Of a stretch of 64,000 nucleotides of DNA, positions 26,763-35,462 are shown one piece after another (position 1 is the first letter of the stretch; each line of letters opens with the position of its first letter). The translations under genes and the position numbers were made by a program. This DNA comes from Paenibacillus sp. MAEPY2 (GTDB lineage: Bacteria; Bacillota; Bacilli; Paenibacillales; Paenibacillaceae), in the NCBI RefSeq assembly GCF_000499205.1, contig NZ_AWUK01000031.1:40532-104531 (forward strand). Direction: 5' to 3'. A model generated the notes under the pieces. The model ran no database searches and was not told the origin of the DNA. It saw only the letters and a list, made by a program, of their open reading frames with translations.

Positions 26763-26848
26763 GTACCTATTTCCCCCATTTAATGCAGCCTTAATGTTCA
26801 GCATGTACCCTTAAATGATGAATTCCGGTTACAGAAGGAGGATTACAC

Positions 26849-28111
26849 GTGAATAAACCGCGAATCGTGGAATGGACACAACTGCGCGGCCTTGCATTTC
26901 TCGCCATTGTGATGCAGCATAACATCGCTGAATATATATATCGCGCCGATATTGAACAACCTGACTCCGTCATGCTGACCATGATTTATCATCTGACTCG
27001 TTTTGGTACCCCGACATTCGTCTTTCTGTCCGGTGTAATGCTCTTCTACCATCACAGTCACACCAAACCGGATTACCCCCGGTTTATCCGCAAACGATTT
27101 GGAGATATTTATATGCCCTTTGTGGTATGGACGTTCATCTACTGGTTGTTTGTCCGGGTATTTACCCCTGAGTTCTGGCTTTCGGGTATGCCGGACTTCC
27201 GTAGTCTCGTTCGTGAACTGTTCCTCCCCCAGACGGGATATCATCTGTGGTTTGTGATTATGGTATTTCAGTTCTATATTTTGTTCCCCCTGTTTCTGGC
27301 GGGAGCCAAGTTCATTCAAAGACGTATTGAAAAAGTGACTCGTTTCACCCCGATGCAATCGATTATTACGTTGGTTCTCATAGGAATGGCATTATACACA
27401 TTGCTTATGAAATGGTCCTACTACGATATGGCAGGATGGACAGCATCTCTGCCACAGCCCTGGGCAGGCCTGCTTCAGTATCGCTCCTATTCATGGATTA
27501 TGTACTGGTTCTACTTTTTACTGGGTGCAGTATGTGCGTGGTCCGTGGATAGCTGGAGGGGGTGGACTGCGAGGGCATTGCCCTGGATGGTCTGTCTGTT
27601 TATCGGAATGTACATCTGGCTTGGATACGATGTGCTGCGGGGATCGGGGGATGTTGTTAACCTGAATATCTCAACCTATCTGAAACCGACGACATTCATT
27701 ATCATCATGGCTCAGATGTTTATGTTCTATGGGTTCCTTGTATTGCTGCGAGGAAAAGATACCCCATTTCAGCGTCTCCTGACGTGGATTGGCCGATATT
27801 CGTTTGGCGGCTATCTTGTTCATGCACTGGTTCTCTACTGCATCGCGTATATTACCCGGCCACTTACACTTACGGGATTGCATCTTCCCGTAACGTTGTT
27901 GTCGTTTCTCGTCACCGTGGCGACGGCTCTTGCCATCAGCTGGGGACTTTCCAAACTTCCGGGTTCTCGCTTTACCATAGGATTACAACGGAAGAAGCGC
28001 CCAGGTCGTCGCTTGCATCATGCTGTGATTCCCGGCACGGGCAGAACAAGTTCAACCGAGCGCAATCCGTCAGCCAGCGCAAATCGCAGTCCGGAAACCA
28101 GCCAGTCTTAG
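26849..28111 (+). CDS. acyltransferase-3 family integral membrane protein
   Basis: 420 residues, GTG start after AAGGAGG. About ten membrane helices; the N-terminus has the family pattern WTQLRGLAFLAIVMQHN with the conserved Arg and the catalytic His. These proteins O-acetylate or otherwise acylate extracellular polysaccharides or peptidoglycan. The C-terminal 45 residues are basic, Ser-rich and probably cytoplasmic. Position after an LCP gene fits a wall-polymer modification role, but the two are separated by a terminator. Confidence 0.88.
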   Translation: MNKPRIVEWTQLRGLAFLAIVMQHNIAEYIYRADIEQPDSVMLTMIYHLTRFGTPTFVFLSGVMLFYHHSHTKPDYPRFIRKRFGDIYMPFVVWTFIYWLFVRVFTPEFWLSGMPDFRSLVRELFLPQTGYHLWFVIMVFQFYILFPLFLAGAKFIQRRIEKVTRFTPMQSIITLVLIGMALYTLLMKWSYYDMAGWTASLPQPWAGLLQYRSYSWIMYWFYFLLGAVCAWSVDSWRGWTARALPWMVCLFIGMYIWLGYDVLRGSGDVVNLNISTYLKPTTFIIIMAQMFMFYGFLVLLRGKDTPFQRLLTWIGRYSFGGYLVHALVLYCIAYITRPLTLTGLHLPVTLLSFLVTVATALAISWGLSKLPGSRFTIGLQRKKRPGRRLHHAVIPGTGRTSSTERNPSASANRSPETSQS

Positions 28112-28116
28112 TCGTA

Positions 28117-28152
28117 TAGAAAAAGCGTCTCCCTTGTGGAAGACGCTCTTTT
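28117..28152. terminator. bidirectional terminator between convergent genes
   Basis: AAGCGTCT and AGACGCTCTT form the stem; Ts follow on the plus strand and an A-run precedes it. It lies exactly between the acyltransferase stop and the convergent secreted-protein stop. Confidence 0.85.
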
Positions 28153-28153
28153 T

Positions 28154-28888
28154 TTACTTCACTTCTGTAGAAGCGGATTTTCCGGGTACAGGTTCGTGAG
28201 GACCAGGGGCTTGGTGTGCATTGCCCTTCTGGTTAACGAATCTTTTCAGGTCACCTGTCAATTGCTCCTTCAGCTTGTCAACCAGCTGCGTTTCGCTGAT
28301 ACCTTTTGCCTGGGCGATCTCAGCCAGGGACTTCCCGCTCTGGAGCTGCTGATGGAGCTGTTCCGGGGTGATGCCGATAAAGCGGGCAATAGCGCCCTTG
28401 TCCATCATCGGACGTCTGTTACCATGGTTAGCAAAATCACGTCTTAATTCCCGCAGTGGTGTATTGATTACCTTTTTCAGCTTGGTATCCATACCCGCTT
28501 TGGCTGCTGCTGCCTGCTCCTTCGTGAGACAGCCTTCTTCGGCTGCTTTATCCAATCGCTGAGAGAGGGAAGGCTTCAGCTTCTCCAACAATTGATCTTC
28601 ACTAAGTCCCTTGCGTTCCTTGGCAATCTGAGTCAGCGTTTTGCCAAGCTCCATCTGTTCCTTTAAATCCCGGAGCCCAATGCCAAGCAAATCTGCGGTT
28701 TCTCCAATCATAAACAGGCCGTGACCTGCCTGCATACATGGCTTGGTCTGATTCGCGGAGGAGGATGGTGTCGCCACATGATCTTCAACAGATCCATTTG
28801 GATCAGCGAATGCCGTATAGCCGGTTGCTGCTGTTATAAATACGGCTGCCAGTCCGGCCGCCATCCATTTCTTCCAATTGTATTTCAT
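28154..28888 (-). CDS. secreted protein with two internal helical repeats, function unknown
   Basis: 244 residues with a signal peptide (to about 28). Two related segments, LGIGLRDLKEQMELGKTLTQ and IGITPEQLHQQLQSGKSLAE, each continue into IA-K-G-S--QL--KLK, a duplicated helical unit of 45-50 residues joined by a Lys/Ala-rich helix. The pattern (ITPEQL, GKSLAEIA) is common in small secreted Bacillales proteins without known function. Start after AAAGGAAG. The C-terminus is Pro/Gly-rich and probably disordered. Confidence 0.75.
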   Translation of the reverse strand: MKYNWKKWMAAGLAAVFITAATGYTAFADPNGSVEDHVATPSSSANQTKPCMQAGHGLFMIGETADLLGIGLRDLKEQMELGKTLTQIAKERKGLSEDQLLEKLKPSLSQRLDKAAEEGCLTKEQAAAAKAGMDTKLKKVINTPLRELRRDFANHGNRRPMMDKGAIARFIGITPEQLHQQLQSGKSLAEIAQAKGISETQLVDKLKEQLTGDLKRFVNQKGNAHQAPGPHEPVPGKSASTEVK

Positions 28889-29108
28889 TTCTCTTCTTCC
28901 TTTCGTATGTCAAAATCCTGTGCTTTCTTAGTTTGAGCCTAACTTCCGCTTTTTTATGCCATAAAAATACAAAATGTCATTGTTTTTTTCACAATTCATC
29001 ACAAAACCTCCTATTTTTTTCTATTCTTTTCCGGTATACTGAAAGTAACTTCATGATCTAGTCAAATAGTCCTTAATCACTTTATCACGGGAAGGGCGTA
29101 ACCAAACG

Positions 29109-30056
29109 ATGCGGAGAGAATGGTTTGATCCGTTTAGATCCGATGTGGAGGTGGTGTTCGCTGCGGCAGAGCAGCTGGTACAGAAATATCCTGAACCAAT
29201 GTCAGAACATGCACTAGAACAAATTCATTTGGTCAATCCTTTGTTACGAGATTCGGGTCACAGCTACATCGGCTACATTATTCCGTTGTGGTTGCAACTC
29301 TCGGATGGACTACCTCCAGAGAAAGCACACAAACTGAGTACTGCCTGCCTCATGCATATGTTATATTTTTTGAATCAGGATGAAGTTATGGACGAACGTC
29401 CCGAAGATGTGACACTGAAATTGTCACTCGGTAATCTGTATTACGTCGATGCCATCTGTGCCTATTCAGAGCTATTCAGTCTTTCTTCCCCGTTCTGGAC
29501 GTATTTCAGACAGTATGTCGAGGATTGGGCCATGAGCGTCACCGGTGAGAACTCCATCGATTATTTCAAGAGAAGCCCGCTTTTAATTGCCCAAAAAGCC
29601 GCCCCACTTCAGCTTGGAGCTGCTGGCTCACTCCTTCTTTTGGAACAGAAGCATCGCATTACTCCGGTATGTTCTGCCGTCAACATTGCACTGATGACTC
29701 TCCAGATGACAGATGACTTTACAGACACGAAACAAGATGCTGTGCATGGAAATTACAACAGCTTCCTCTCCCACATATCCGCAGCACTAGAACATAACTA
29801 TCCGGTTCATCCTGTAAGCGAACGTGTACAAGACAATGTATACAATACTCAATTCATGAACTCCTATGTAGACATTGCTAAGAAATATAACCTCAGACTA
29901 ACATCTTCTAACTCGGGTATTTCGCATCTTGAAGCGTTTAATTCCTACTTATGCGACATTCTGGGACAAGCTGTTCAGGACATTGAACAGCACAAAAAAA
30001 TGCTTCTTCAAGGCGGGTTTCATTACTGGATCAGCGAGAAACAACATTTGTCCTAA
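29109..30056 (+). CDS. class I isoprenoid-synthase-fold protein, ComQ-like peptide prenyltransferase candidate
   Basis: 315 residues, all-helical. Two Asp-rich motifs at the right distance for the trans-isoprenyl-diphosphate-synthase fold are visible: D91-EVM-D95 (FLNQDEVMDE) and D202-DFT-D206-TKQ-D210 (QMTDDFTDTKQD), the second matching the DDxxDxxxxD pattern that binds magnesium-diphosphate. Overall the sequence is divergent from farnesyl- or heptaprenyl-diphosphate synthases, and its size and position just before a small peptide gene recall ComQ, the enzyme that prenylates a Trp in ComX. The peptide gene begins 54 bases downstream. A terpene cyclase or ordinary prenyl synthase cannot be excluded. 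A TATACT -10 lies at 29035-29040. Confidence 0.7.
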   Translation: MRREWFDPFRSDVEVVFAAAEQLVQKYPEPMSEHALEQIHLVNPLLRDSGHSYIGYIIPLWLQLSDGLPPEKAHKLSTACLMHMLYFLNQDEVMDERPEDVTLKLSLGNLYYVDAICAYSELFSLSSPFWTYFRQYVEDWAMSVTGENSIDYFKRSPLLIAQKAAPLQLGAAGSLLLLEQKHRITPVCSAVNIALMTLQMTDDFTDTKQDAVHGNYNSFLSHISAALEHNYPVHPVSERVQDNVYNTQFMNSYVDIAKKYNLRLTSSNSGISHLEAFNSYLCDILGQAVQDIEQHKKMLLQGGFHYWISEKQHLS

Positions 30057-30110
30057 TCATAATTGAAGAGCTGGTACAGTTGAATTTTAAATATGAAGGG
30101 AATGTTGACG

Positions 30111-30353
30111 ATGATGGTATCAGAGAAAACGTTGCACGAGGATATTATTGAAAAGGCCTGGACAGATGAGCACTTCAGACAACAACTGCACTCCAACCCG
30201 AAGCAAGCGCTTCGTGAAGCATTTGGCATTGATATTCCTGAGCACGTTCAAGTCCGTACGGTTGAAGAACAACAGAACGACTATGTTCTCGTAATTCCTC
30301 CCAATCCATCCAAAGTACAATATGATGTGAATTGCGGACCGTGGAGAAGCTAA
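30111..30353 (+). CDS. NHLP-type RiPP/pheromone precursor peptide with C-terminal Trp, ComX-like
   Basis: 80 residues. Residues 7-64 match the nitrile-hydratase-like leader (NHLP) pattern: LHEDIIEKAWTDEHFRQQL, then NPKQALREAFGIDIPE and a VRTVEE-YVLVIPPNP strand. The last 11 residues, QYDVNCGPWRS, would be the core. Trp78 is third from the end, the same place as the prenylated Trp of Bacillus subtilis ComX, and a Cys is nearby. Start at 30111 is set by AAGGGA 9 bases upstream; a longer reading from 30093 has no ribosome site. With the upstream isoprenoid-fold gene it suggests a prenylated secreted peptide. No dedicated peptidase or exporter gene adjoins. Confidence 0.75.
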   Translation: MMVSEKTLHEDIIEKAWTDEHFRQQLHSNPKQALREAFGIDIPEHVQVRTVEEQQNDYVLVIPPNPSKVQYDVNCGPWRS

Positions 30354-30385
30354 ACGAATTAGATTGAATATGTGAATTGAATCAG

Positions 30386-30483
30386 AAGGGGTAGCGAACA
30401 AAAAAGCCATTGTACACTTCTGCCGCTCGTCATTCGACGAACGCGGCAAAAGATACAACAGCTTCTGTTCCTACCCCTTTTGT
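30386..30483. terminator. large two-tier hairpin between precursor and convergent kinase
   Basis: Outer stem: AAGGGGTAGCGAACA (30386-30400) with TGTTCCTACCCCTTT (30466-30480), one bulge, then TTTTG. Inner stem: TGCCGC-TCGTC-ATTC-GACGA-AC-GCGGCA (30421-30448). On the minus strand the inner hairpin contains the kinase stop codon in its loop side. It should end both convergent transcripts. Confidence 0.7.
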
Positions 30484-32331
30484 GCTTGTAAAGCTGATCT
30501 GCCCATGCATGGCTTCAACGATTCGGAAGGTCACCATCATGCCAAGGCCTGTCCCCTTAATTTTGTTCGAGAAATAAGGCTCACCAAGGCGGACCAACGC
30601 TTCCTCATCCATGCCTTCGCCGTTATCTCTAACATGTACCTTAATGACCCCATCCTGGGCATAAGCCCAAATATCAATCTGGCCCTGTCCTTGCAGAGCT
30701 TCAATACTGTTCTTAATAATATTAATAAAGGCCTGTTTGAACTTGGAAGAGTTCCCTCTAATCCATAGATCTGGCGGAATGTCGGTTGTTATTTTACCCC
30801 CTTCGAGATTAGCCATCGGTACAAGAATACCTTCAATATGGTTAAATTCATCTGCGATATTCAGGGAGATGATATGATCAAACTCTGGTTTGGCGAACGT
30901 CAGGAAGTCGGTAATAATGCCGGAAGCCCGATCAAGCTCCTCCAGAGCAATCCGCACGTACCCCTTGTTTTTGTTGTCCTCCTGCTCTGTCATGAGCTGA
31001 AGGAATCCTCGTGTCACCTGCAGCGGATTACGAACCTCATGAGCAACCGACGCTGCCAGTTCGCTAATAATCTCCATTTTCTCGGATCGCTGCAATTCAT
31101 TATTGAACAATTCCAACTCTTTCGAGTATTCAAGCACTTTGGTATGTTTTTCAGCAAATCGGCTTCCCAGTATGGCAATAAGTGAGATAATAAAAGCAAC
31201 CATCGACCATTTCCACCATATCAGATGATATGTTCCATTACGCTGGTAATACCACAGTAGTTCAGCAACACTGATTAAGGCAAATGTGCCGAATCCTGTA
31301 GCCAGCAATAGAGCTTCCCTGCTCCGTTGAAGCGCTTTGGAGATGGTACCGATCATTAAGATGCTTAACAAGATTACGAGAATGAATCCAATCACGTTCT
31401 GAACCAACAAACTGTAGAGCATGTCCCATTGACCGCCTGAAATAAAATCGATCATCAGGGCAGCTACAGCTACTCCAGAATAGATGACTTGAAATTTTCT
31501 TAGTTTGGTAAAGATGCCATAACGACCTGGTCCGATAATTTGTTCAAAAAAATAACAGAGTGCAGGCATGCCCATGAGCATCGCCAGATCAAACAATACG
31601 GAATACAGATTACCGTAAACCTGGTAAAACGTATATAAAAACTGCGAATAGGTGATAATCATCGTTCCGATAGAACCCATCACGATACATAGCGAAATCC
31701 ACATCCCTTTATGGAACTTGCCTAGGAAAAATGTGCAGCTCAGCATCGTTAGAGCCGTGAATACAAAGGTCGCTCCCAGTATCACATCAAGCAGACCGTT
31801 GTGAATGTACTTTTCCTGTAAGGTAGCATAAGACCCAACTTGAACCATTCCGTAGATGCCAAGTCTGCCTTTCTCATTCTCGGACCATATATACAGTTTC
31901 CCACCTGAATTCTCACTCGATAAAGGTAACAACACCGCGTTATTATCATAATTGTAATGATAATTCTCATACACCTTACGATCTTCCAGATAGATTACAA
32001 TGTGATTTCCTTTAATATTCTCAAAACGGATTGCCGAGCTATCTTCGCTTATTACAGGAATGGTCACACGAGTCCACAAGGAACCTGTAGGAGCTTCAAC
32101 ACTGCTGTATTCCAGCTTTTCTGCACCTTGCTTCTCCCAGATCTCCTCCGAACCTTGAACCTCACTGATGAATCCCTGATCGTGCACGTTCCCCCATTTT
32201 ACTTCCCATCCCGTTATGGATACAGGTCTGTCAACTTCTCCAGCAGTCGCTGAAACGAAGTCATGCGGCAAGCAGAGAATATTCAACATACTTATCCATA
32301 AGATGATGATAGCTTTGGGCACATTTTTCAT
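30430..32331 (-). CDS. orphan membrane sensor histidine kinase (7TMR-DISM type)
   Basis: 633 residues. Signal peptide, an extracellular beta-rich domain (about 35-170), seven membrane helices (about 180-390), then the kinase: H-box with His431 in SVAHEVRNPLQVTRGFLQLM, N-box IIKNSIEALQ, G-boxes DNGEGMD and GTGLGM. The H-box is of the phosphorelay (KinA-E) type. No response regulator gene is adjacent, so it is an orphan. It is convergent with the ComQ/ComX-like pair and could be its receptor, or a sporulation-type kinase; the sequence does not decide. Ribosome site GAGGTG. Confidence 0.88.
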   Translation of the reverse strand: MKNVPKAIIILWISMLNILCLPHDFVSATAGEVDRPVSITGWEVKWGNVHDQGFISEVQGSEEIWEKQGAEKLEYSSVEAPTGSLWTRVTIPVISEDSSAIRFENIKGNHIVIYLEDRKVYENYHYNYDNNAVLLPLSSENSGGKLYIWSENEKGRLGIYGMVQVGSYATLQEKYIHNGLLDVILGATFVFTALTMLSCTFFLGKFHKGMWISLCIVMGSIGTMIITYSQFLYTFYQVYGNLYSVLFDLAMLMGMPALCYFFEQIIGPGRYGIFTKLRKFQVIYSGVAVAALMIDFISGGQWDMLYSLLVQNVIGFILVILLSILMIGTISKALQRSREALLLATGFGTFALISVAELLWYYQRNGTYHLIWWKWSMVAFIISLIAILGSRFAEKHTKVLEYSKELELFNNELQRSEKMEIISELAASVAHEVRNPLQVTRGFLQLMTEQEDNKNKGYVRIALEELDRASGIITDFLTFAKPEFDHIISLNIADEFNHIEGILVPMANLEGGKITTDIPPDLWIRGNSSKFKQAFINIIKNSIEALQGQGQIDIWAYAQDGVIKVHVRDNGEGMDEEALVRLGEPYFSNKIKGTGLGMMVTFRIVEAMHGQISFTSTKGVGTEAVVSFAAFVE

Positions 32332-32493
32332 TCACAGCACCTCAAAGTTCTTATTTTCTCTATCCCCAAGTTCTCTCATTTATCATTCGCCACAGTTTAA
32401 CGTGTCACCTTCTTGGAAGAAAATGAAAATTCACAATTTAGTAGATTTATAGTTTTATTTCCATTTTATTGTTGAAAAAAAGTGTTTTGTCCG

Positions 32494-32775
32494 TTATTCG
32501 CGCAGATCTTCGAACTGGTTCACAATCATTTCGTGCTCTTTCTGTTCGATCTGTGTGCGATACTCCAACCACTGCTCCGTTTCCTCATCGTCATAGATGG
32601 TCCATATATCCGAGAAAAGATAGTCCCTCAACTGGACAATCTGTCCTGACCATATCCCGCCTACCCAGAACAGCCCGTCCGGGCGGCGAATAACCGTACG
32701 GGAAAACCCGGGCGTAGACGCTTTTTGCCCGATTCGGATTCGAGTGATCATATTCCCCAACGTAAACCAATCCAA
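32494..32775 (-). CDS. hypothetical protein, 93 residues
   Basis: Not recognised. The TTG start at 32775 is chosen because AGGGAGG lies 8 bases upstream; an in-frame ATG at 32793 has no such site. The protein has a compact beta-rich N-terminal half (SRTVIRRPDGLFWVGGIWSG) and a C-terminal acidic helix (EETEQWLEYRTQIEQKEHEM). No signal peptide or membrane helix, so cytoplasmic. The following gene is on the other strand. Confidence 0.6.
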   Translation of the reverse strand: MDWFTLGNMITRIRIGQKASTPGFSRTVIRRPDGLFWVGGIWSGQIVQLRDYLFSDIWTIYDDEETEQWLEYRTQIEQKEHEMIVNQFEDLRE

Positions 32776-32921
32776 TTGGAATTCCTCCCTCATATATCCA
32801 TGTTTCATCATAACATACGCAAAAGATGAAAAGCTGTAAAATTGGTGTGTGCGATTCAATTGTCCCTGCCGGGTGTAATGGTTCCTCAAAGCAAACAATT
32901 ACCTTTAAGGAGATGATTGCA

Positions 32922-33083
32922 ATGAATGAGCCACACAAAACGGTAGAGGTAGAGCATAAGGATGTCCAGTATAAATCGGATTCAAGTAAGGTTGCTTCCA
33001 CGTTTATCAAATATGCGGCTTATATCATTATTTTCTTTGGATTCCTGTACTTTCTGGTCAAATATGTATTCCCCAAATTTTAA
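32922..33083 (+). CDS. small single-helix membrane protein, 53 residues
   Basis: Polar N-terminal half of about 28 residues, then one strongly hydrophobic helix (about 29-50) ending at the C-terminus, a tail-anchored layout. Start at 32922 follows TTAAGGAG with 9-base spacing. No known family recognised. Two further small acidic proteins follow on the same strand at 33211 and 33621. Confidence 0.6.
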   Translation: MNEPHKTVEVEHKDVQYKSDSSKVASTFIKYAAYIIIFFGFLYFLVKYVFPKF

Positions 33084-33210
33084 AGCATATTAAGTTGAAT
33101 TTGTCATCTGTACATCTTTCACTTTCATCTTGTATTCATATTTAGGGAACACTAGGGAATCCTTCACAAACAACCATCAAATATAATTTCACTGAAACGG
33201 AGTGTTACTT

Positions 33211-33585
33211 ATGTCAGACAGACCGATTAGCAATGAAGAGAGTGAACGTTACTACGACCGTTATCAGAGGTCCCGTGATATTCCACTGGAAACCGAAGTC
33301 CCTGAAGGTGACATAGACACTTTTGATGAAGTTACCGGAAGACGTATCGAAACCGAAGATACAGTTAACCCACCCATTGTAGCTTTAACGGCTGCAGAAG
33401 AACCGGAACTGGAATCACGGACAGCGGAGCCTTCACTCGAATCCGTACCTGATGCTGATCTTATTCAACCGAATAGTCCAGTGGATCCCGCCGCACCCGA
33501 CCCCAATGCCCTTCACGGAACGGACCTGCTGAACGGTGCCGGAGCGGATGCCAAACCGGAGAACGATATTCCACCACGGCGTTAA
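33211..33585 (+). CDS. hypothetical acidic, disordered protein, 124 residues
   Basis: Rich in Glu, Asp, Pro and Ala with no hydrophobic core, so largely disordered. The N-terminus (MSDRPISNEESERYYDRYQR) is amphipathic. Start at 33211 follows ACGGAGTG. No known domain. It lies 35 bases before another short acidic gene, so the two are probably co-transcribed up to the terminator at 33854. Confidence 0.6.
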   Translation: MSDRPISNEESERYYDRYQRSRDIPLETEVPEGDIDTFDEVTGRRIETEDTVNPPIVALTAAEEPELESRTAEPSLESVPDADLIQPNSPVDPAAPDPNALHGTDLLNGAGADAKPENDIPPRR

Positions 33586-33620
33586 ATCCTCATGCTACAG
33601 CCTGATTAGGAGGTGCAAAC

Positions 33621-33824
33621 ATGATGAAGGATGATCACAAACGACACGCACATGAGCCGGAAAATCTGGTAACCGAAAGAGATATTGATCCGAATTTTGG
33701 TTTGTTCACAGAAGATTCCTTTCCAGAAGCTCTAGCGGATGAAGATCAGCTTGATGCTGTTGAACATGCCATTCCGAAGGAGAATGTTAACCGGAAAGAT
33801 TCACATGCATCTGAGGATCAATAG
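33621..33824 (+). CDS. hypothetical small acidic protein, 67 residues
   Basis: Charged (His, Glu, Asp), with no membrane helix. Strong ribosome site TTAGGAGGTG 8 bases before the ATG supports translation. Its composition resembles that of the protein encoded just upstream. Function unknown. Confidence 0.6.
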   Translation: MMKDDHKRHAHEPENLVTERDIDPNFGLFTEDSFPEALADEDQLDAVEHAIPKENVNRKDSHASEDQ

Positions 33825-33853
33825 GATCGTATCGCACATTCAATGAGCGTATA

Positions 33854-33884
33854 GGAAACCTCTTCCCCAAGAGGTTTCTTTTTG
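33854..33884 (+). terminator. terminator after small acidic protein genes
   Basis: GAAACCTCTT-CCCC-AAGAGGTTTC stem followed by TTTTT. Confidence 0.92.
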
Positions 33885-33996
33885 TTGTGCTCTTCACAAT
33901 GATAAAGCGTTCATCCGAAAAAGAGATGGTCACCGTATCTCTACAGTGCCATCCCATTTCTCTGTTATCCGATTAGTCATTTAACAATTTCGTCTA

Positions 33997-35205
33997 CTAC
34001 GCTAAAGGTTTACCCGATCCCGGCAACCTCTGTTCCAGTCTGGACCATTTCGCCACAATGGCGGTAATCAGCAGCGCAACTCCGTTGATGATAAAAATCC
34101 AGCGAATCGGTAACCAGCCACCCAGAACACCACCGATAATTGGCCCCGCCATCGTACCGATCTGGGAAGCCGACTGATTCAGGCTGAATGCTCTTCCCCG
34201 GAAGCCGGGTTCAGTCACTTGTACAATCATCGCATTAATCGCCGGGAACACTGCAGCAAAGAACAATCCATACACAAATCGCAATATGCCGAAGCCGATA
34301 TAACCTGTAGTGAAGAACTGCAGGAGGTTACCAATTGCCCCACCCACAAGGCCAATAATCAGCACTTTGCCATATCCGATTCGCGAACCAATCTTACCCC
34401 AGCGCGGTGCCATAATGACCGTAGCTACACCAACTGCGGAGAAAATAATTCCCGAGCTGAGTGAAGCACGATCAGGCTGAATGCCCATTTCCATCACGTA
34501 CACGGTCAATAATGGCTCCAGAATCATGACGGAGAAGGTACATATACCCATCATGCCAAGCACCGTAATAAACAATCGATTGGCCCGGGCTTCCCGGATG
34601 TCATCCATCACATGAGAACGAGCCTTGTTCCGGTTGAAGTTCTCTTCTTTTACCCAGAAAGTTGCAATCAACGCAGAGACCAATACAACGATACTGGAAA
34701 ATAAAAACGCATTCCGGTTGCCGTAATAAATGCTTACTACCCCGCCAATTAATGGGCCGATTATTCCTCCTGTTGCCCCGGCGGTAGACATGATGCCAAG
34801 CGCATACCCCGTCTTCTCTTCCGGTGTGTTCGTACCGACCAGTGCAATCGCTGCCGGTACAAACCCGGCGAGCAATCCCTGAAACAAACGAACCACGATT
34901 AGTGAATACGGATCCTGCACAAAATAATTGATCAAATACAAAACCGCAAGGCTGTATCCCGACCGGATCAGCATTGGCTTGCGCCCGTATTTGTCAGCCA
35001 GTGATCCCCAGAAGGGAGACACCAGCGCACTAGCCAGAAACGTGATGCCAAAGGCAAGCCCTGACCAGAACTCCAGGTGATTACGAACGCCCAGATCGCC
35101 ACTCAGAAACAAAGGCAGAAATGGGATGGAGATTGAATAAGCGGTGCTGCAGAAAAACACACCTATCCACAAAATCACCAGATTACGCTTCCACGAGAAG
35201 TCCAT
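33997..35205 (-). CDS. MFS drug-efflux-type transporter (DHA1)
   Basis: 402 residues, twelve membrane helices. The loop 2-3 motif A reads GSLADKYGRKPML and the helix-5 antiporter motif C region is GIIGPLIGG, placing it among proton-drug antiporters of the DHA1 group (TetA/Bmr-like). A second motif-A-like loop follows helix 8 (RWGKIGSRIGYG). Start at 35205 (MDFSWKRN) follows AAAGGGTG. Substrate unknown. Confidence 0.88.
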   Translation of the reverse strand: MDFSWKRNLVILWIGVFFCSTAYSISIPFLPLFLSGDLGVRNHLEFWSGLAFGITFLASALVSPFWGSLADKYGRKPMLIRSGYSLAVLYLINYFVQDPYSLIVVRLFQGLLAGFVPAAIALVGTNTPEEKTGYALGIMSTAGATGGIIGPLIGGVVSIYYGNRNAFLFSSIVVLVSALIATFWVKEENFNRNKARSHVMDDIREARANRLFITVLGMMGICTFSVMILEPLLTVYVMEMGIQPDRASLSSGIIFSAVGVATVIMAPRWGKIGSRIGYGKVLIIGLVGGAIGNLLQFFTTGYIGFGILRFVYGLFFAAVFPAINAMIVQVTEPGFRGRAFSLNQSASQIGTMAGPIIGGVLGGWLPIRWIFIINGVALLITAIVAKWSRLEQRLPGSGKPLA

Positions 35206-35462
35206 ATACCCGCACACCCTTTCCGTTACTGGACGTCGGGACTGCCGTGTATTGGAGCGGACGGAACAAACCCGTACGTCCCTGACTGCGGAAGCATTTT
35301 CCTTATTTTACACCTCTGTAAGCATTTACACCATCTCTTATTACCATAATATTCTGCCTTGCATTGCCATATTATCTGCAAAAACGGTATGATAGTTGAA
35401 GGATTATCCGAAAATAATTCTGACTAAATATATTATGCAGAGATGCAAGGGGGAACGTTCTC

